Part shown: piece by piece, positions 55,721-64,000 of the stretch | Layout: every line of letters begins with the position of its first letter | Numbering within the stretch: the first letter of the stretch is position 1 | Origin: Basilea psittacipulmonis DSM 24701 | Lineage (GTDB): Bacteria > Pseudomonadota > Gammaproteobacteria > Burkholderiales > Burkholderiaceae_B | DNA: 64,000 nucleotides | Direction of reading: 5' to 3' | NCBI RefSeq assembly: GCF_000743945.1 | Contig: NZ_CP009238.1 | Span: forward strand, 248,001 to 312,000 | The notes under the pieces: model-generated | The model's database searches: none | What the model saw: only the letters and a program-made list of their open reading frames with translations | Told to the model about the DNA's origin: nothing | Translations under genes and position numbers: made by a program

Positions 55721-56590
55721 ATGAGTTGGTTAGATAAAATTCTTCCTCCGCGAATTAACCGTAGTTCCTCTGGTCGTCGTGTACCAGAAGGCGTATGGAG
55801 CAAATGTCCGTCATGTGAGGCGGTTTTATATAGTGAGGAATTGCAAGCGTCTTTGAATGTTTGTCCAAAATGTAATCATCATATGCGAGTCAGTGCGGCT
55901 GAACGTATTGATATGTTATTGGACAAAGGCGAGCGTATCAGAATTGGTGAGTCAATTAAATCCGTTGACCCCTTAAAATTTAAGGACAGCAAACGCTACC
56001 CTGATCGATTAAGTGAGGCGGTAAAAGCTTCTGGAGAAAGTGATGCTTTAGTGGTTGAAAGAGGTACGATTTTGTCCATTCCAGCTACAGTAGCGGCTTT
56101 CGAGTTTTCATTTATGGGTGGCTCAATGGGTTCAGTCGTGGGCGAGCGTTTTGTTCGTGGTGTCCAAGAAGCCATTAAACACAATACTGCCTTTATTTGC
56201 GTATCTGCATCAGGTGGTGCTCGTATGCAAGAAAGCTTATTCTCTCTTATGCAAATGGCAAAAACTAATGCTGTGTTGACTCAGTTGTCAGAGGAGGGCT
56301 TGCCTTTTATTTCTGTGTTGACTGACCCCACTATGGGTGGTGTATCAGCAAGTTTTGCCTTTATGGGCGATGTTGTGATTGCTGAACCCAAGGCATTGAT
56401 TGGTTTTGCAGGCCCAAGAGTGATTGAACAAACGGTAAGAGAACAGTTACCAGAGGGCTTTCAACGTGCAGAGTTCTTATTAGAAAAAGGTGCTATCGAT
56501 ATGGTAGTGGATCGTAAGAACCTACGTGAAGAGATCGCACGCATGATTGCGATTTTCATGAAACAATCTGAACATGCTGTGACCCAGTAA
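55721..56590 (+). CDS. accD: Acetyl-CoA carboxylase carboxyltransferase subunit beta
   Basis: Transfers CO2 from biotin to acetyl-CoA with AccA in fatty-acid synthesis; it depends on the biotin made by the bio operon in this window. The N-terminal zinc ribbon (CPSCEAVLY and VCPKCNHH) is intact. The carboxyltransferase core has [10 protein letters not shown] and [12 protein letters not shown]. Length 289 is normal. A strong terminator follows. Confidence 0.96.
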   Translation: MSWLDKILPPRINRSSSGRRVPEGVWSKCPSCEAVLYSEELQASLNVCPKCNHHMRVSAAERIDMLLDKGERIRIGESIKSVDPLKFKDSKRYPDRLSEAVKASGESDALVVERGTILSIPATVAAFEFSFMGGSMGSVVGERFVRGVQEAIKHNTAFICVSASGGARMQESLFSLMQMAKTNAVLTQLSEEGLPFISVLTDPTMGGVSASFAFMGDVVIAEPKALIGFAGPRVIEQTVREQLPEGFQRAEFLLEKGAIDMVVDRKNLREEIARMIAIFMKQSEHAVTQ

Positions 56591-56605
56591 AATACCTAAT
56601 AAGAG

Positions 56606-56641
56606 AAAACTCCTTAGGCTTATTGTTTAAGGAGTTTTTTT
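56606..56641 (+). terminator. Intrinsic terminator of the trpBA-accD transcript
   Basis: AAAACTCCTTA (56606-56616) pairs with TAAGGAGTTTT (56628-56638), loop of 11 bases, followed by a T-tract through 56641. Confidence 0.9.
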
Positions 56642-56938
56642 ATTGGAGTCGGCTGTTTTAGTGAAGATGAATCATAAGACTTAGAACCGCACAGAATAAG
56701 CGGGTCCTTGTCTGATCGGGCAAAAGAAGTAACATCACTACGTTGTAACATTGAACAGCGAATAAGAGAGTTTTCACCTGATCGAGAAAAGGAAATGGCA
56801 GGCCATATAGTTGCTCGATCGCAATGATAATAAAGTTTCGATTCTCATGGAATGAACATGCCTTGGCAGACAGAGATTGAGCGGTTGGTGTTTAGATGAG
56901 GATAAATCAAGCTCTTTTTAATATAAGTTTCATGAAGG
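56642..56938. other. Intergenic region between accD and the Slam gene, with a degraded repeat
   Basis: No gene seen. Two imperfect copies of a block of about 40 bases (56691-56730 and 56755-56796) share ACAG, AATAAG and CTGATCG with a similar A-rich end, roughly 70% alike by eye. This may be a decayed duplication. No clear terminator for the minus-strand operon was found. Confidence 0.5.
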
Positions 56939-58378
56939 TCAAAAACTTTTTTGAATGCTGAATACAACATCCTTTTTGGTGTAACGATGTAAGGCACTAT
57001 TACTGCGGTGTTTGCTGTAACGAAAACCTAGACTAGGTTGAATTCCTTTGTATTGGATGGACGCGTGTTTTACATCTAATGACCAGCCGTATGCTTTGTC
57101 TTTTCGGTTTTCTTGGCCCGTTAATAGAGTGGGGCCTTTATAACGCGTGCTTTCATAAAATACACCGATTCGCGTGTTTAGGCCATGTGAAAAGGTGTGA
57201 ATCCATGCGATGGATGAACGTAGGGAAATGTAACGATCATCTTGGTCGCGAGTGGCATATTGATGAACAAAGCCTTGTTGAAAAATAAAGGTATGTGTGT
57301 CACTGGGGGATAAAAAGATGACACCATCAGCCATTTGTTTGTAATTATTTAAAAAAGTACGACCGTGAAACTTTTCTCGTTCATAAGCGACATTGACTTG
57401 AGTGCTCAATATGGACGACCAGTCTTGTCCCCAGCCAAGAGTCAGGCCTTTGCTTTGTGAGTAAGCTTGATTACCAAACCAGCGTTTATGGAAATAAGGT
57501 TGAATGAGAAAGTCCTGATATTGCGACTGTTGAATGATATTTACAAAAGTTTTGAGATTGACATCGTTAAAGGTTTTTTCATTTTTAAATATTTTTCCAT
57601 AGCTGGCTACGCTTGGTGCGACCACCCATCCTTTGGGCAATAATATTTTTTTACTGACAGATAAATAATAACGCATGCCATAGTCCGCTATTTTTTCCGC
57701 AAAAGTAAAGCCGTTCCAATGACGTTGATCGGGGGCATTGTTGATGTTTTGGTCATAAAAAGGACTGACCATCAATGAAACATCCCATTTTTGGTAGTTC
57801 TGAATAAACTGATGAAACGGTATGATGTCTTGTTTTTTGGTTTCGGGAATATTAGTGTTTAAGAGTGCTTTAAAACGTGTGTTTGCCTCATCATAATGTT
57901 TATTTTTAAAGCTAGATAAGGCATAAAAATAATCTGCTACGACAGCGTTGGGATGTTCATCGAGAATTTTCTTAAAATATTGGGCACTGCTAGAAGCCTC
58001 TTGATTCTTGAATGCAAGGAGACCTTGTGCATAATGAATTAGATGAGAATTAGCTTGTGGAAGTTGTCGGTACAAGGGAAGCAGTTTTTCAATTCCCCCT
58101 ATTTGAAAGGTGTTCAAAGCAATAATAAAAGCTTTCTCTAATAATTCAGAATGCTGTAACAGCTCTTGGCTACTAAGCGATAGGGTTTGTGAATCAGAAA
58201 TAGTGGGACCAATAGCGGTAGGGCCAGATGAACGTTGTTTGAGCCACTGTTCATTTTGTTGATACGCATCAAAATGATCTTTGACTTCCTGAGCAATATT
58301 GGGCGTATAAAGAATGTTAGCGACCGTTGATTGAAAGGCAAAAATCGAAAAACAGGTAAAAAGTATTTTGTTTGTCAT
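56939..58378 (-). CDS. Slam-type surface lipoprotein assembly modulator (TPR plus DUF560 barrel)
   Basis: Outer-membrane protein of 479 residues. A signal peptide (about 1-20, ending VAN) precedes a helical TPR-like periplasmic region (about 65-185, with YAQGLLAFKNQEASSSAQYF and ALSSFKNKHYDEANTRF). The C-terminal half (about 195-479) alternates aromatic-rich strands and turns, and ends in Phe, as a beta-barrel should. This two-part plan is that of Slam1/Slam2, which move lipoproteins such as TbpB or HpuA to the cell surface. It is downstream of a TbpB-like lipoprotein and TonB receptor, probably in one transcript. Confidence 0.85.
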   Translation of the reverse strand: MTNKILFTCFSIFAFQSTVANILYTPNIAQEVKDHFDAYQQNEQWLKQRSSGPTAIGPTISDSQTLSLSSQELLQHSELLEKAFIIALNTFQIGGIEKLLPLYRQLPQANSHLIHYAQGLLAFKNQEASSSAQYFKKILDEHPNAVVADYFYALSSFKNKHYDEANTRFKALLNTNIPETKKQDIIPFHQFIQNYQKWDVSLMVSPFYDQNINNAPDQRHWNGFTFAEKIADYGMRYYLSVSKKILLPKGWVVAPSVASYGKIFKNEKTFNDVNLKTFVNIIQQSQYQDFLIQPYFHKRWFGNQAYSQSKGLTLGWGQDWSSILSTQVNVAYEREKFHGRTFLNNYKQMADGVIFLSPSDTHTFIFQQGFVHQYATRDQDDRYISLRSSIAWIHTFSHGLNTRIGVFYESTRYKGPTLLTGQENRKDKAYGWSLDVKHASIQYKGIQPSLGFRYSKHRSNSALHRYTKKDVVFSIQKSF

Positions 58379-58436
58379 GAGAAAAAATCAGTGAAAAGGG
58401 TAGATGAACATTCACCTACCCAAGTGGTATCACACA

Positions 58437-60974
58437 TTAAAACTTCATTTCTAGATTGAGTAAAAAGTTACGACCGGGGGCAGCTAAAGCGGTGTAATTA
58501 CCTGTCGTTATTCTGGCTTCTGATCCAAATGAGGTTTGGCGTGCAGATTCCCACGTCACATAACGATAATTGAAAATATTGTAAACACCTGCGCGAATCG
58601 TTACATTTCGTGTTGCATGATAATAACCAAAGATGTCGGTGATTCGCCAACTACGCGTACGAATGTTGGCAACACGTGAACCTTGCGTGGTTAAGCCACC
58701 TTGTTTAATCGTCCCAGATAATTCGTCTGCATTTTTAGCTTTAGAATAAGTGGTCATCAGGCTTACTCCCCATTTACCATCAGGATCATGATATTCCAGA
58801 CCATAAACCAGTTTTAAAGGTTGAATGGCATCAAAGGTATAGTCTGATACGAGTTCGTATTCTTTAGAAACAGGAGAACGTTTTTTGATACGTGTCACCC
58901 CCGCATTAAACTTGATCTCTAAGCCTTCTGGAAGTTTGGGATGAATGCTATTCAGATCCACCGATGTTTTGATATCAAAGCCGTGTGTTGTAAAGTTATA
59001 TAGGTTTTGATATACCTGATCTGTTTGACCAATGCTATCTCTGGAAGCTGCTCGACCAATCAGATTTTTGTATTCGGTAATAAAGTAGCTACCAGAAATT
59101 TTAAAAGCAGTGCTGATAAATTCTGCCCCTACCTCGTGGTTAAAAGAACGTTCTTCCTTGAGAGGACCTTGTTGTTGCCATGTTGAATCATATTTTTCCA
59201 CATTAAAGTTAGGGCCTACTAACTCAAAAACACTGGGTGTTCTAAACCCTGAACTGGCTCGATAAGTCAGTTGGACGCGATCAATGGGACGATAGGCTAA
59301 ACCGAGATCCCAAGAAAGATTCTGGTATTTGGCTCGTTCAAAATTCATCCCAATCTTTCTTCTTTCAGGGGTTGGGTTAGCTTTAAAGGATTGGTAGTCA
59401 TAACGAAGTGCAAGGCTTGCATCTAGGTCAGGGCGTAATTTAATACGATCGCTTAACCCAATGAAGATATTGGTGCCGCGTATTTTGCCGGTGTTAAAGG
59501 GGCCGTGTTGGCTGTAGCTATCTCCACCATTTTTTAGGTTTTTTTCTAAGGATGAATCTCTATTAAATTGTTGGTAAGCATGGTTGTATATGACATAGTC
59601 TGAGGTAATATACCCGCTACGTAATTGCAATTCATGGCGAGTGGAACCTATTTTCAGACGTTTGAGTAGTGCAAAGTCTATGCGTTTATCTTTCTCCTCT
59701 AATGAACTATCATGGCGTTTACCTAATTGACCTTGAATATAGTGTTGATTGCTGGGCCAGCAATTCTTATCCACGGTGGGCCATTTAGAACAGTTCAATG
59801 ATAAAACGGTGCTACGCATCTCTAGTTTTCTTTGATCAATTCTAACTAAAGCCTGATCTAAAAAACTGTTGCTTTGTTTCTTTTGGTACTTATATTCTAG
59901 CCCGTAACGAGAAAGATGGTGTTCGTCAATATAAAAACGAGTGGGGGTAAATGATGATAATCCTGAAAATGTTGATATTCCATCAAATATAGGGATATAG
60001 TCATTTTCCTCTTTTGGACCAAAATGATAATTAGACAAAAACATTTCACGCAAGGTGTATTCTTGTTTACTATGCTCAAATACCGTGCCTACATAATGTT
60101 CATCATTGAGATGATAGCCTGCCTTAGAAAGCCATGATTGACTCTTATAGTCTAGTGGGTTGGGAACACGACGTTTCGGGCCACTGAGTTCATCTGCTGA
60201 TAAGTAAAGAGTGGTTGAGGAACCAGTACCAGGGGAGTAATATTTGACGGTATCGCCTGTTTGGTAAAGCTCTCGATGTGCTTGTACTTCGTGACCACTT
60301 CGTCCTGTATATTGGATAAATCCCTCTAATCCTTTGTGACGGCCAGCGATCGCGGCAGAATGAATATTACGTTTGTCCTTGCTGGTGTAGCCCAGTTTTA
60401 ATCGTCCTCCAAATTGACGATTGCCACTTAGAAAGTCTGAGGCATCTTTCGTGACCATGCTGACAGAGCCTCCCAATGCTCCATTGCCTGATTCCGCAGA
60501 TGCTGAGCCTTTTCGGATATCCACTTCTTTTAGATTTTCATATTCGGTTTCGTTGATGGAACCACTGGTTTCTTGAACGCGGTGTGTACCAGAAGTTGCA
60601 CTGTCACGTTTAAAAACAGGTGCTGAACCAAAACCATCTACATCAATGGCGACACGTTCTCGTTCTACCCCTCGAATACTAAATCCACGCGAGGTGCCTC
60701 GACCACCCGCTTCGTTAACCCCGATATCTGGATCATAACGGGTTAAATCACGAATGTTTTCAACCTGATCGCTTTGCAGTTTAGCTGCCGTTTTTTTGAT
60801 GGCACCTAATCCAGTTACATCGTATTTTTTCTTGCTGTTGGACCTTGTTCCTTGCACTTGAATCGTTTCTAGTTCGGTGTCGTTTTGTTCCTCGGCATAG
60901 GTCACAGTGGACACGGCGGCGAATAATGTTAAGCAAGTGATTTTTGATAAACAAAAAATATTTTTAGTGTTCAT
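58437..60974 (-). CDS. TonB-dependent receptor of the TbpA/LbpA/HpuB class
   Basis: 845 residues: signal peptide (about 1-27, cleaved TYA/EEQ), TonB box region ETIQVQG (about 35-41), plug with RYDPDIGVNEAGGRGTSRGF and YENLKEVDIRKGSASAESGN (core GSASAESGNGALGGSV), then a 22-strand-type barrel ending LLNLEMKF. The end YVTWESARQT and AAPGRN is shared with TbpA and HpuB. C395 and C405 may pair in an outer loop. Size is between HpuB (about 800) and TbpA (about 910); ligand (transferrin, hemoglobin or other) cannot be fixed. Confidence 0.87.
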   Translation of the reverse strand: MNTKNIFCLSKITCLTLFAAVSTVTYAEEQNDTELETIQVQGTRSNSKKKYDVTGLGAIKKTAAKLQSDQVENIRDLTRYDPDIGVNEAGGRGTSRGFSIRGVERERVAIDVDGFGSAPVFKRDSATSGTHRVQETSGSINETEYENLKEVDIRKGSASAESGNGALGGSVSMVTKDASDFLSGNRQFGGRLKLGYTSKDKRNIHSAAIAGRHKGLEGFIQYTGRSGHEVQAHRELYQTGDTVKYYSPGTGSSTTLYLSADELSGPKRRVPNPLDYKSQSWLSKAGYHLNDEHYVGTVFEHSKQEYTLREMFLSNYHFGPKEENDYIPIFDGISTFSGLSSFTPTRFYIDEHHLSRYGLEYKYQKKQSNSFLDQALVRIDQRKLEMRSTVLSLNCSKWPTVDKNCWPSNQHYIQGQLGKRHDSSLEEKDKRIDFALLKRLKIGSTRHELQLRSGYITSDYVIYNHAYQQFNRDSSLEKNLKNGGDSYSQHGPFNTGKIRGTNIFIGLSDRIKLRPDLDASLALRYDYQSFKANPTPERRKIGMNFERAKYQNLSWDLGLAYRPIDRVQLTYRASSGFRTPSVFELVGPNFNVEKYDSTWQQQGPLKEERSFNHEVGAEFISTAFKISGSYFITEYKNLIGRAASRDSIGQTDQVYQNLYNFTTHGFDIKTSVDLNSIHPKLPEGLEIKFNAGVTRIKKRSPVSKEYELVSDYTFDAIQPLKLVYGLEYHDPDGKWGVSLMTTYSKAKNADELSGTIKQGGLTTQGSRVANIRTRSWRITDIFGYYHATRNVTIRAGVYNIFNYRYVTWESARQTSFGSEARITTGNYTALAAPGRNFLLNLEMKF

Positions 60975-60995
60975 GTTGTCTGTCTCCTGAATGTA

Positions 60996-62714
60996 TTAGG
61001 GGGTTACTTCGATTTGTTTACCGCCAAATACACCTCCTGCTGAATTGTCTTGATTTTTAAAATGCCCACCTAACTCATTGGCTTTAGCACCATAAAAATA
61101 TCCCTTGGCTTCTGCTTCACCACTGATTTTTTGAGTGTTCTCTAAGTTGTCTTTGTTTTCATCGACTGCCCAATCTTTAAAGGTCACCTTGCCCTGAAAC
61201 GTGTTATCTTGAATTTTGGCAGATAAGATACCGATTGGTTGATCGCTGTTAATATCTTGATTTTTGCCAAATAGTTTGCCCGATAGGGTTTTATCTCCCC
61301 AATTCGCTTGATAAGTCGCTTCATTTTTTTGTGCAGTTGCTGAGTATCCTGTGCTACTATCTTTAACAAAACCATACCAGTTTCCACGATAGCTGGCATT
61401 CCCCGTTTCAGGCATATCGGTTGTGGCTGTGCCTTGAATAAAATAACCACCTTGAATGTTGTTACTGTTTTCTGGCTTGAATGTGCCATATTTCACAAAT
61501 TTTGTTTCGGCACAACATAGTTCATTATATTCTTGTGAGAAATCAATGATTTCTCCGTCAACGATTAATCGATCGAGAGTTTGTGTTGCGATATTGGCTT
61601 GATAGTCTTGTAAGGTACCGTTGTGATCAAAGCCTAAAATACCCGCAGCCGCTAAATCACTGAGATCATTTCTTTGTCGTTTCGTGGCAAAAACCGCACC
61701 CCATGAGAAATCTCTAGCGATGACACGTCCAGCAGCTTCTTCTGCAGTGTCTCCAAAGAAAGAACCGATCAAATCCGCATCGGCTTCACTTGAGCCGTTA
61801 AGGGAGTTTCCTGTGGATTCGTATTTTCCCTTTGCAACCCCTTTAAAGTAATTCCCTTTAATGACGGCATCAATAGTGTAATTTATCGTTACGTTATCTC
61901 CTGAATGTGATAGATTTCCTTTTACTGTTTTCTGGGTAAAGTCGATGGTTAAAGAAAGGGGGAGTGAGGAGGAGTATTTTCCCCATTCTGCATCAGTATC
62001 CTGAGATAAATTATTTACTTGAGTGACAAAAAACCATTTTCCATTATATCCAAACGTTCCCGAAATCGGCATATTTTCTACGGTTGGTTTTATATGACCC
62101 TTGTAGAATAATTGAACGGATTTGTTTTCTTCAGCTACATTATTGATATTAAGTGAACTATCTTTTAAATTCGTAAATATAATGGTTCCGACTAGTGAAT
62201 TATTTAATTTATAAATCTTTAAATAAGGATTGTAGGTCCTATCATGGTATGTGTTGATATTGTTTTCGTCTGATTCTTTTATAGTATTATCAAGATAATT
62301 CCAAGTGTCTTCTGTGATTTTGAATGGAATTTTTCTCTCAGAAATGATTGGGGTTCCGTTTTCGTTCAGACTTACAATCTTTAATGTCAATGTTTCGTAT
62401 TGATCGCTAGTATCTAAATAATTATGATCTTTGTTGATTTTTAATGTATTGGGGTTGAAGTATCTCTTTGCATAATTTTCATATAGGGCTTTAGGAATTG
62501 GCACATTAATGCTGTATCCCGTTTCATCGATAGATTGTGCTTCTGGGTCGGTTTCAATCACGGGATTGACGTATTTCACATTGTTCGCACTATCCGGTAG
62601 TCCAGATTTTGTACTACTACCTACATCTAAAGGATCAAAGGTTCCGCCGCTAGTCGAACAAGCAGTTAACAGGATTGCAGTGATGAGATAAGTGATGGTG
62701 TATTTTTGAAACAT
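60996..62714 (-). CDS. TbpB-like bilobed surface lipoprotein
   Basis: 572-residue lipoprotein with lipobox LTAC (Cys19) followed by a Ser/Gly-rich anchor. Two lobes are visible. The N-lobe barrel starts near GYNGKWFFVTQ and ends GSFFGDTAEEAAGRV then WGAVFATKRQ; the C-lobe starts SYRGNWYGFVKD and ends NELGGHFKN then GGVFGGKQ. These paired signatures are typical of TbpB, unlike single-lobed HpuA. The start at 62714 is set by GGAGGGAGGG a few bases upstream; an in-frame ATG at 62768 lies upstream of the ribosome site and overlaps the -35. First gene of a lipoprotein-receptor-Slam operon. Confidence 0.87.
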   Translation of the reverse strand: MFQKYTITYLITAILLTACSTSGGTFDPLDVGSSTKSGLPDSANNVKYVNPVIETDPEAQSIDETGYSINVPIPKALYENYAKRYFNPNTLKINKDHNYLDTSDQYETLTLKIVSLNENGTPIISERKIPFKITEDTWNYLDNTIKESDENNINTYHDRTYNPYLKIYKLNNSLVGTIIFTNLKDSSLNINNVAEENKSVQLFYKGHIKPTVENMPISGTFGYNGKWFFVTQVNNLSQDTDAEWGKYSSSLPLSLTIDFTQKTVKGNLSHSGDNVTINYTIDAVIKGNYFKGVAKGKYESTGNSLNGSSEADADLIGSFFGDTAEEAAGRVIARDFSWGAVFATKRQRNDLSDLAAAGILGFDHNGTLQDYQANIATQTLDRLIVDGEIIDFSQEYNELCCAETKFVKYGTFKPENSNNIQGGYFIQGTATTDMPETGNASYRGNWYGFVKDSSTGYSATAQKNEATYQANWGDKTLSGKLFGKNQDINSDQPIGILSAKIQDNTFQGKVTFKDWAVDENKDNLENTQKISGEAEAKGYFYGAKANELGGHFKNQDNSAGGVFGGKQIEVTP

Positions 62715-62739
62715 ACCCTCCCTCCTTTTGCTAATGTTA

Positions 62740-62768
62740 ATCGTATTGATAATTATTTTCTTTTGCAA
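62740..62768 (-). promoter_or_regulatory. Candidate promoter with Fur box for the TbpB-like operon
   Basis: On the minus strand TTGCAA (62763-62768) and TACGAT (62740-62745) are separated by 17 bases. Within the spacer, plus-strand 62747-62761 reads TGATAATTATTTTCT, matching the 7-1-7 Fur consensus TGATAATNATTATCA at 12 of 14 fixed positions. The -10 lies 26 bases before the ATG. Repression by iron-loaded Fur is expected. Confidence 0.65.
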
Positions 62769-63261
62769 TACTAAGGTATTTTATTATTTACTTCAAGGTT
62801 TAAATTAGATAAGGTGTTTTTTTATGTATTGATGAGCATTTAATCTGTTGATTTGATTATTTAAAAATAAATGTGATTTTATACAACACTATTGCGAAAT
62901 AAATAAGTGATATTGCCAGTAGTGAGGCGACTATGTGAAAGCGTATCGGTCGTCATAGAAATTAAGAAGTATGATGGAGGGCTTATTGCAGAGTAGGTGT
63001 GTGAGGCAAACGAATCTTGTGTCTGTGAGCATTCATAACGTTTGAGGAAGTGACGACTGATCGTGAAGTGGTGGTGTGTGAGTGTGTTGGGAAGAGGTGG
63101 ACGTGGAGAGAATGCCAATTAGGATTAGGAAAACATCGATATCGTTGAGGGGTGCTAGAAACGTAGTATGTAAGATAGGGATAAGTGGTGATGATTAATG
63201 AGCATATGTGAGGTAAGAGGGGGGGATGTGTTAGGGAGAGGTGAAAAACGAGTGTAATAAA
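62769..63261. other. Intergenic stretch upstream of the iron operon, G-rich on the plus strand
   Basis: No gene recognised over about 490 bases. By hand count 62881-63240 has about 124 G against 33 C, and the last 180 bases of that about 73 against 10. Purine-rich runs such as AGAGGGGGGG occur. The right edge meets the terminator of the antiporter gene. Confidence 0.65.
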
Positions 63262-63287
63262 AACAGGCTTTCTGGTGAAAGCCTGTT
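63262..63287 (-). terminator. Intrinsic terminator of the antiporter gene
   Basis: AACAGGCTTTC (63262-63272) and GAAAGCCTGTT (63277-63287) form a perfect 11-bp stem with a TGGT loop; on the minus strand it is followed by TTTTTATTA. Confidence 0.88.
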
Positions 63288-63298
63288 AATTCGAGTGA

Positions 63299-64000
63299 TT
63301 ATGCCTCAGCTGTCTGTGTGGGGGCTGAGGGTTCAGGATTTTCTTGAGTATCGCTTGAGTTTGTTTGATTAACCAGCTGAATGCAAGTTTCAAACATGCT
63401 TCTAGCAATTTCAGCAAGGCCATAAATCACGACATCTGCACCATTTACAAGAAGCGTTTCTTTTTCATCAGGGTAGGTTGCATAAGCAATGACCTGTATG
63501 CTGGGGTATTTTTCTTTGAGTGCTTTGATTGTGTCTGCACTTTGGTACGCATTAGGTGTGGCAAAAAGAATGAATTTTGCTTGAGAAATGTTTGCTAATT
63601 CAAATACTTCAGTGCGTTTAGCGTCCCCAAATATCGCAGGCACTTGTATCTCTTGGAATTTGTCAGCACAAGAACGAGAAGCATCAATAAGTGCGATAGG
63701 TAAAGATTGTGCTTGAAGTTTTTCAATGACGATACTGCCAACGCGACCGCCACCAACAACGATGATGTGTTCGGTAATGGACAATGGTTCTTGTTGGTGC
63801 TCCTCAGGTTCTTCATACTGAGGTGAATCCACCGTAATAGGCGTATCGGATGCTTTTTTGTCATCGATTTTGTCCAAGAATTTTTCTAAATAACTAAACA
63901 AAATAGGGTTCAGTAAGATAGAAATAATGGCACCTGCTAGCACAAGGTTTCTAGCGTGTTCGTCTAGCAGTTCCAAGCTGACAGCTAAGCTGGCGAGGAT
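63299..64000 (-). CDS. ybaL: Cation:proton antiporter, YbaL/KefB type, C-terminal part (partial)
   Basis: The frame is open to the window edge (234 residues visible), so the start is outside. The first 35 or so residues form the last membrane helices of a CPA2 exchanger (LAGAIISILLNPILFSYLEKF). A linker follows, then a TrkA-N/RCK domain with the nucleotide motif VVGGGRVGSIVIE. The domain order and RCK form fit YbaL (RosB) best; KefB or KefC remain possible. The Pro/Thr/Glu-rich tail is short and not conserved. Confidence 0.82.
   Translation of the reverse strand: MLASLAVSLELLDEHARNLVLAGAIISILLNPILFSYLEKFLDKIDDKKASDTPITVDSPQYEEPEEHQQEPLSITEHIIVVGGGRVGSIVIEKLQAQSLPIALIDASRSCADKFQEIQVPAIFGDAKRTEVFELANISQAKFILFATPNAYQSADTIKALKEKYPSIQVIAYATYPDEKETLLVNGADVVIYGLAEIARSMFETCIQLVNQTNSSDTQENPEPSAPTQTAEA

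Noticed and set aside
1..64000. CRISPR arrays, tRNA genes, transposases, integrases, toxin-antitoxin or phage-defence genes
   Set aside because: No regular repeat-spacer pattern, tRNA T-loop signature in gaps, or matching protein was found.

Overview
The window reads as chromosomal DNA of an AT-rich, host-associated betaproteobacterium of the Alcaligenaceae/Burkholderiales type. Supporting signs are HPr kinase next to EIIA-Ntr and RapZ, split heptose genes (stand-alone RfaE2), the trpBA-accD order, the rsxB-nth pair, UbiE-UbiJ-UbiB, and the Lpt/Kds cluster. The AT-rich codon use and compact overlapping operons recall Taylorella, Basilea or Pelistega, but the species cannot be fixed from the sequence alone. 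I see no tRNA or rRNA gene, CRISPR array, insertion sequence or prophage.

Layout. 1-9336 (+): end of mreD, mrdA, rodA, mltA, a UbiH-type hydroxylase, dsbC, hpf, ptsN, hprK, rapZ, covering cell-wall elongation, periplasmic disulfide isomerisation and the nitrogen-PTS regulators. 9409-14540: yraN and rsmI diverge, then a leftward run diaA, dolP, a TlpA-like lipoprotein, argB and a HAD phosphatase. 14608-19603 (+): kdsD, kdsC, lptC, lptA, lptB (Kdo synthesis and LPS export), then ilvA. rpoN, usually found between lptB and hpf in this group, is missing from both places. 19682-24608 (-): phoB, phoR, pxpB, pxpC, pxpA, apt. 24700-28127 (+): ubiE, ubiJ, ubiB, rfaE2. 28239-31158 (-): ABC exporter, gloA, gph. 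31332-32672 (+): NCS2 uracil permease; 32774-33766 (-): BASS-family transporter.

34001-39688 (+) is a catabolic operon, hglS, amaB, an nhaC-family transporter and amaA. Its three enzymes match the L-pipecolate/2-aminoadipate branch of lysine degradation known in Pseudomonas putida, here with its own transporter. To its right, leftward, lie a DoxD-DoxA fusion, a LysR regulator and arsC. 42297-46710 (-) is a complete biotin operon, bioA, bioF, bioG, bioC, bioD, with short overlaps. 47114-51317 holds rsxB, nth, fpr, fdxA, pncB and a RidA protein; 51334-56590 (+) holds relA, trpB, trpA, accD.

56939-62714 (-) is the most notable accessory locus: a bilobed TbpB-like surface lipoprotein, a TbpA/HpuB-class TonB-dependent receptor and a Slam-type outer-membrane translocon. 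A good Fur-box match lies in the candidate promoter. Together they look like a self-contained system that captures a host iron or heme carrier and exports its own lipoprotein. The window ends inside a YbaL/KefB-type antiporter gene. Two long intergenic stretches (46711-47113 and 62769-63250) are strikingly rich in G and poor in C on the + strand.
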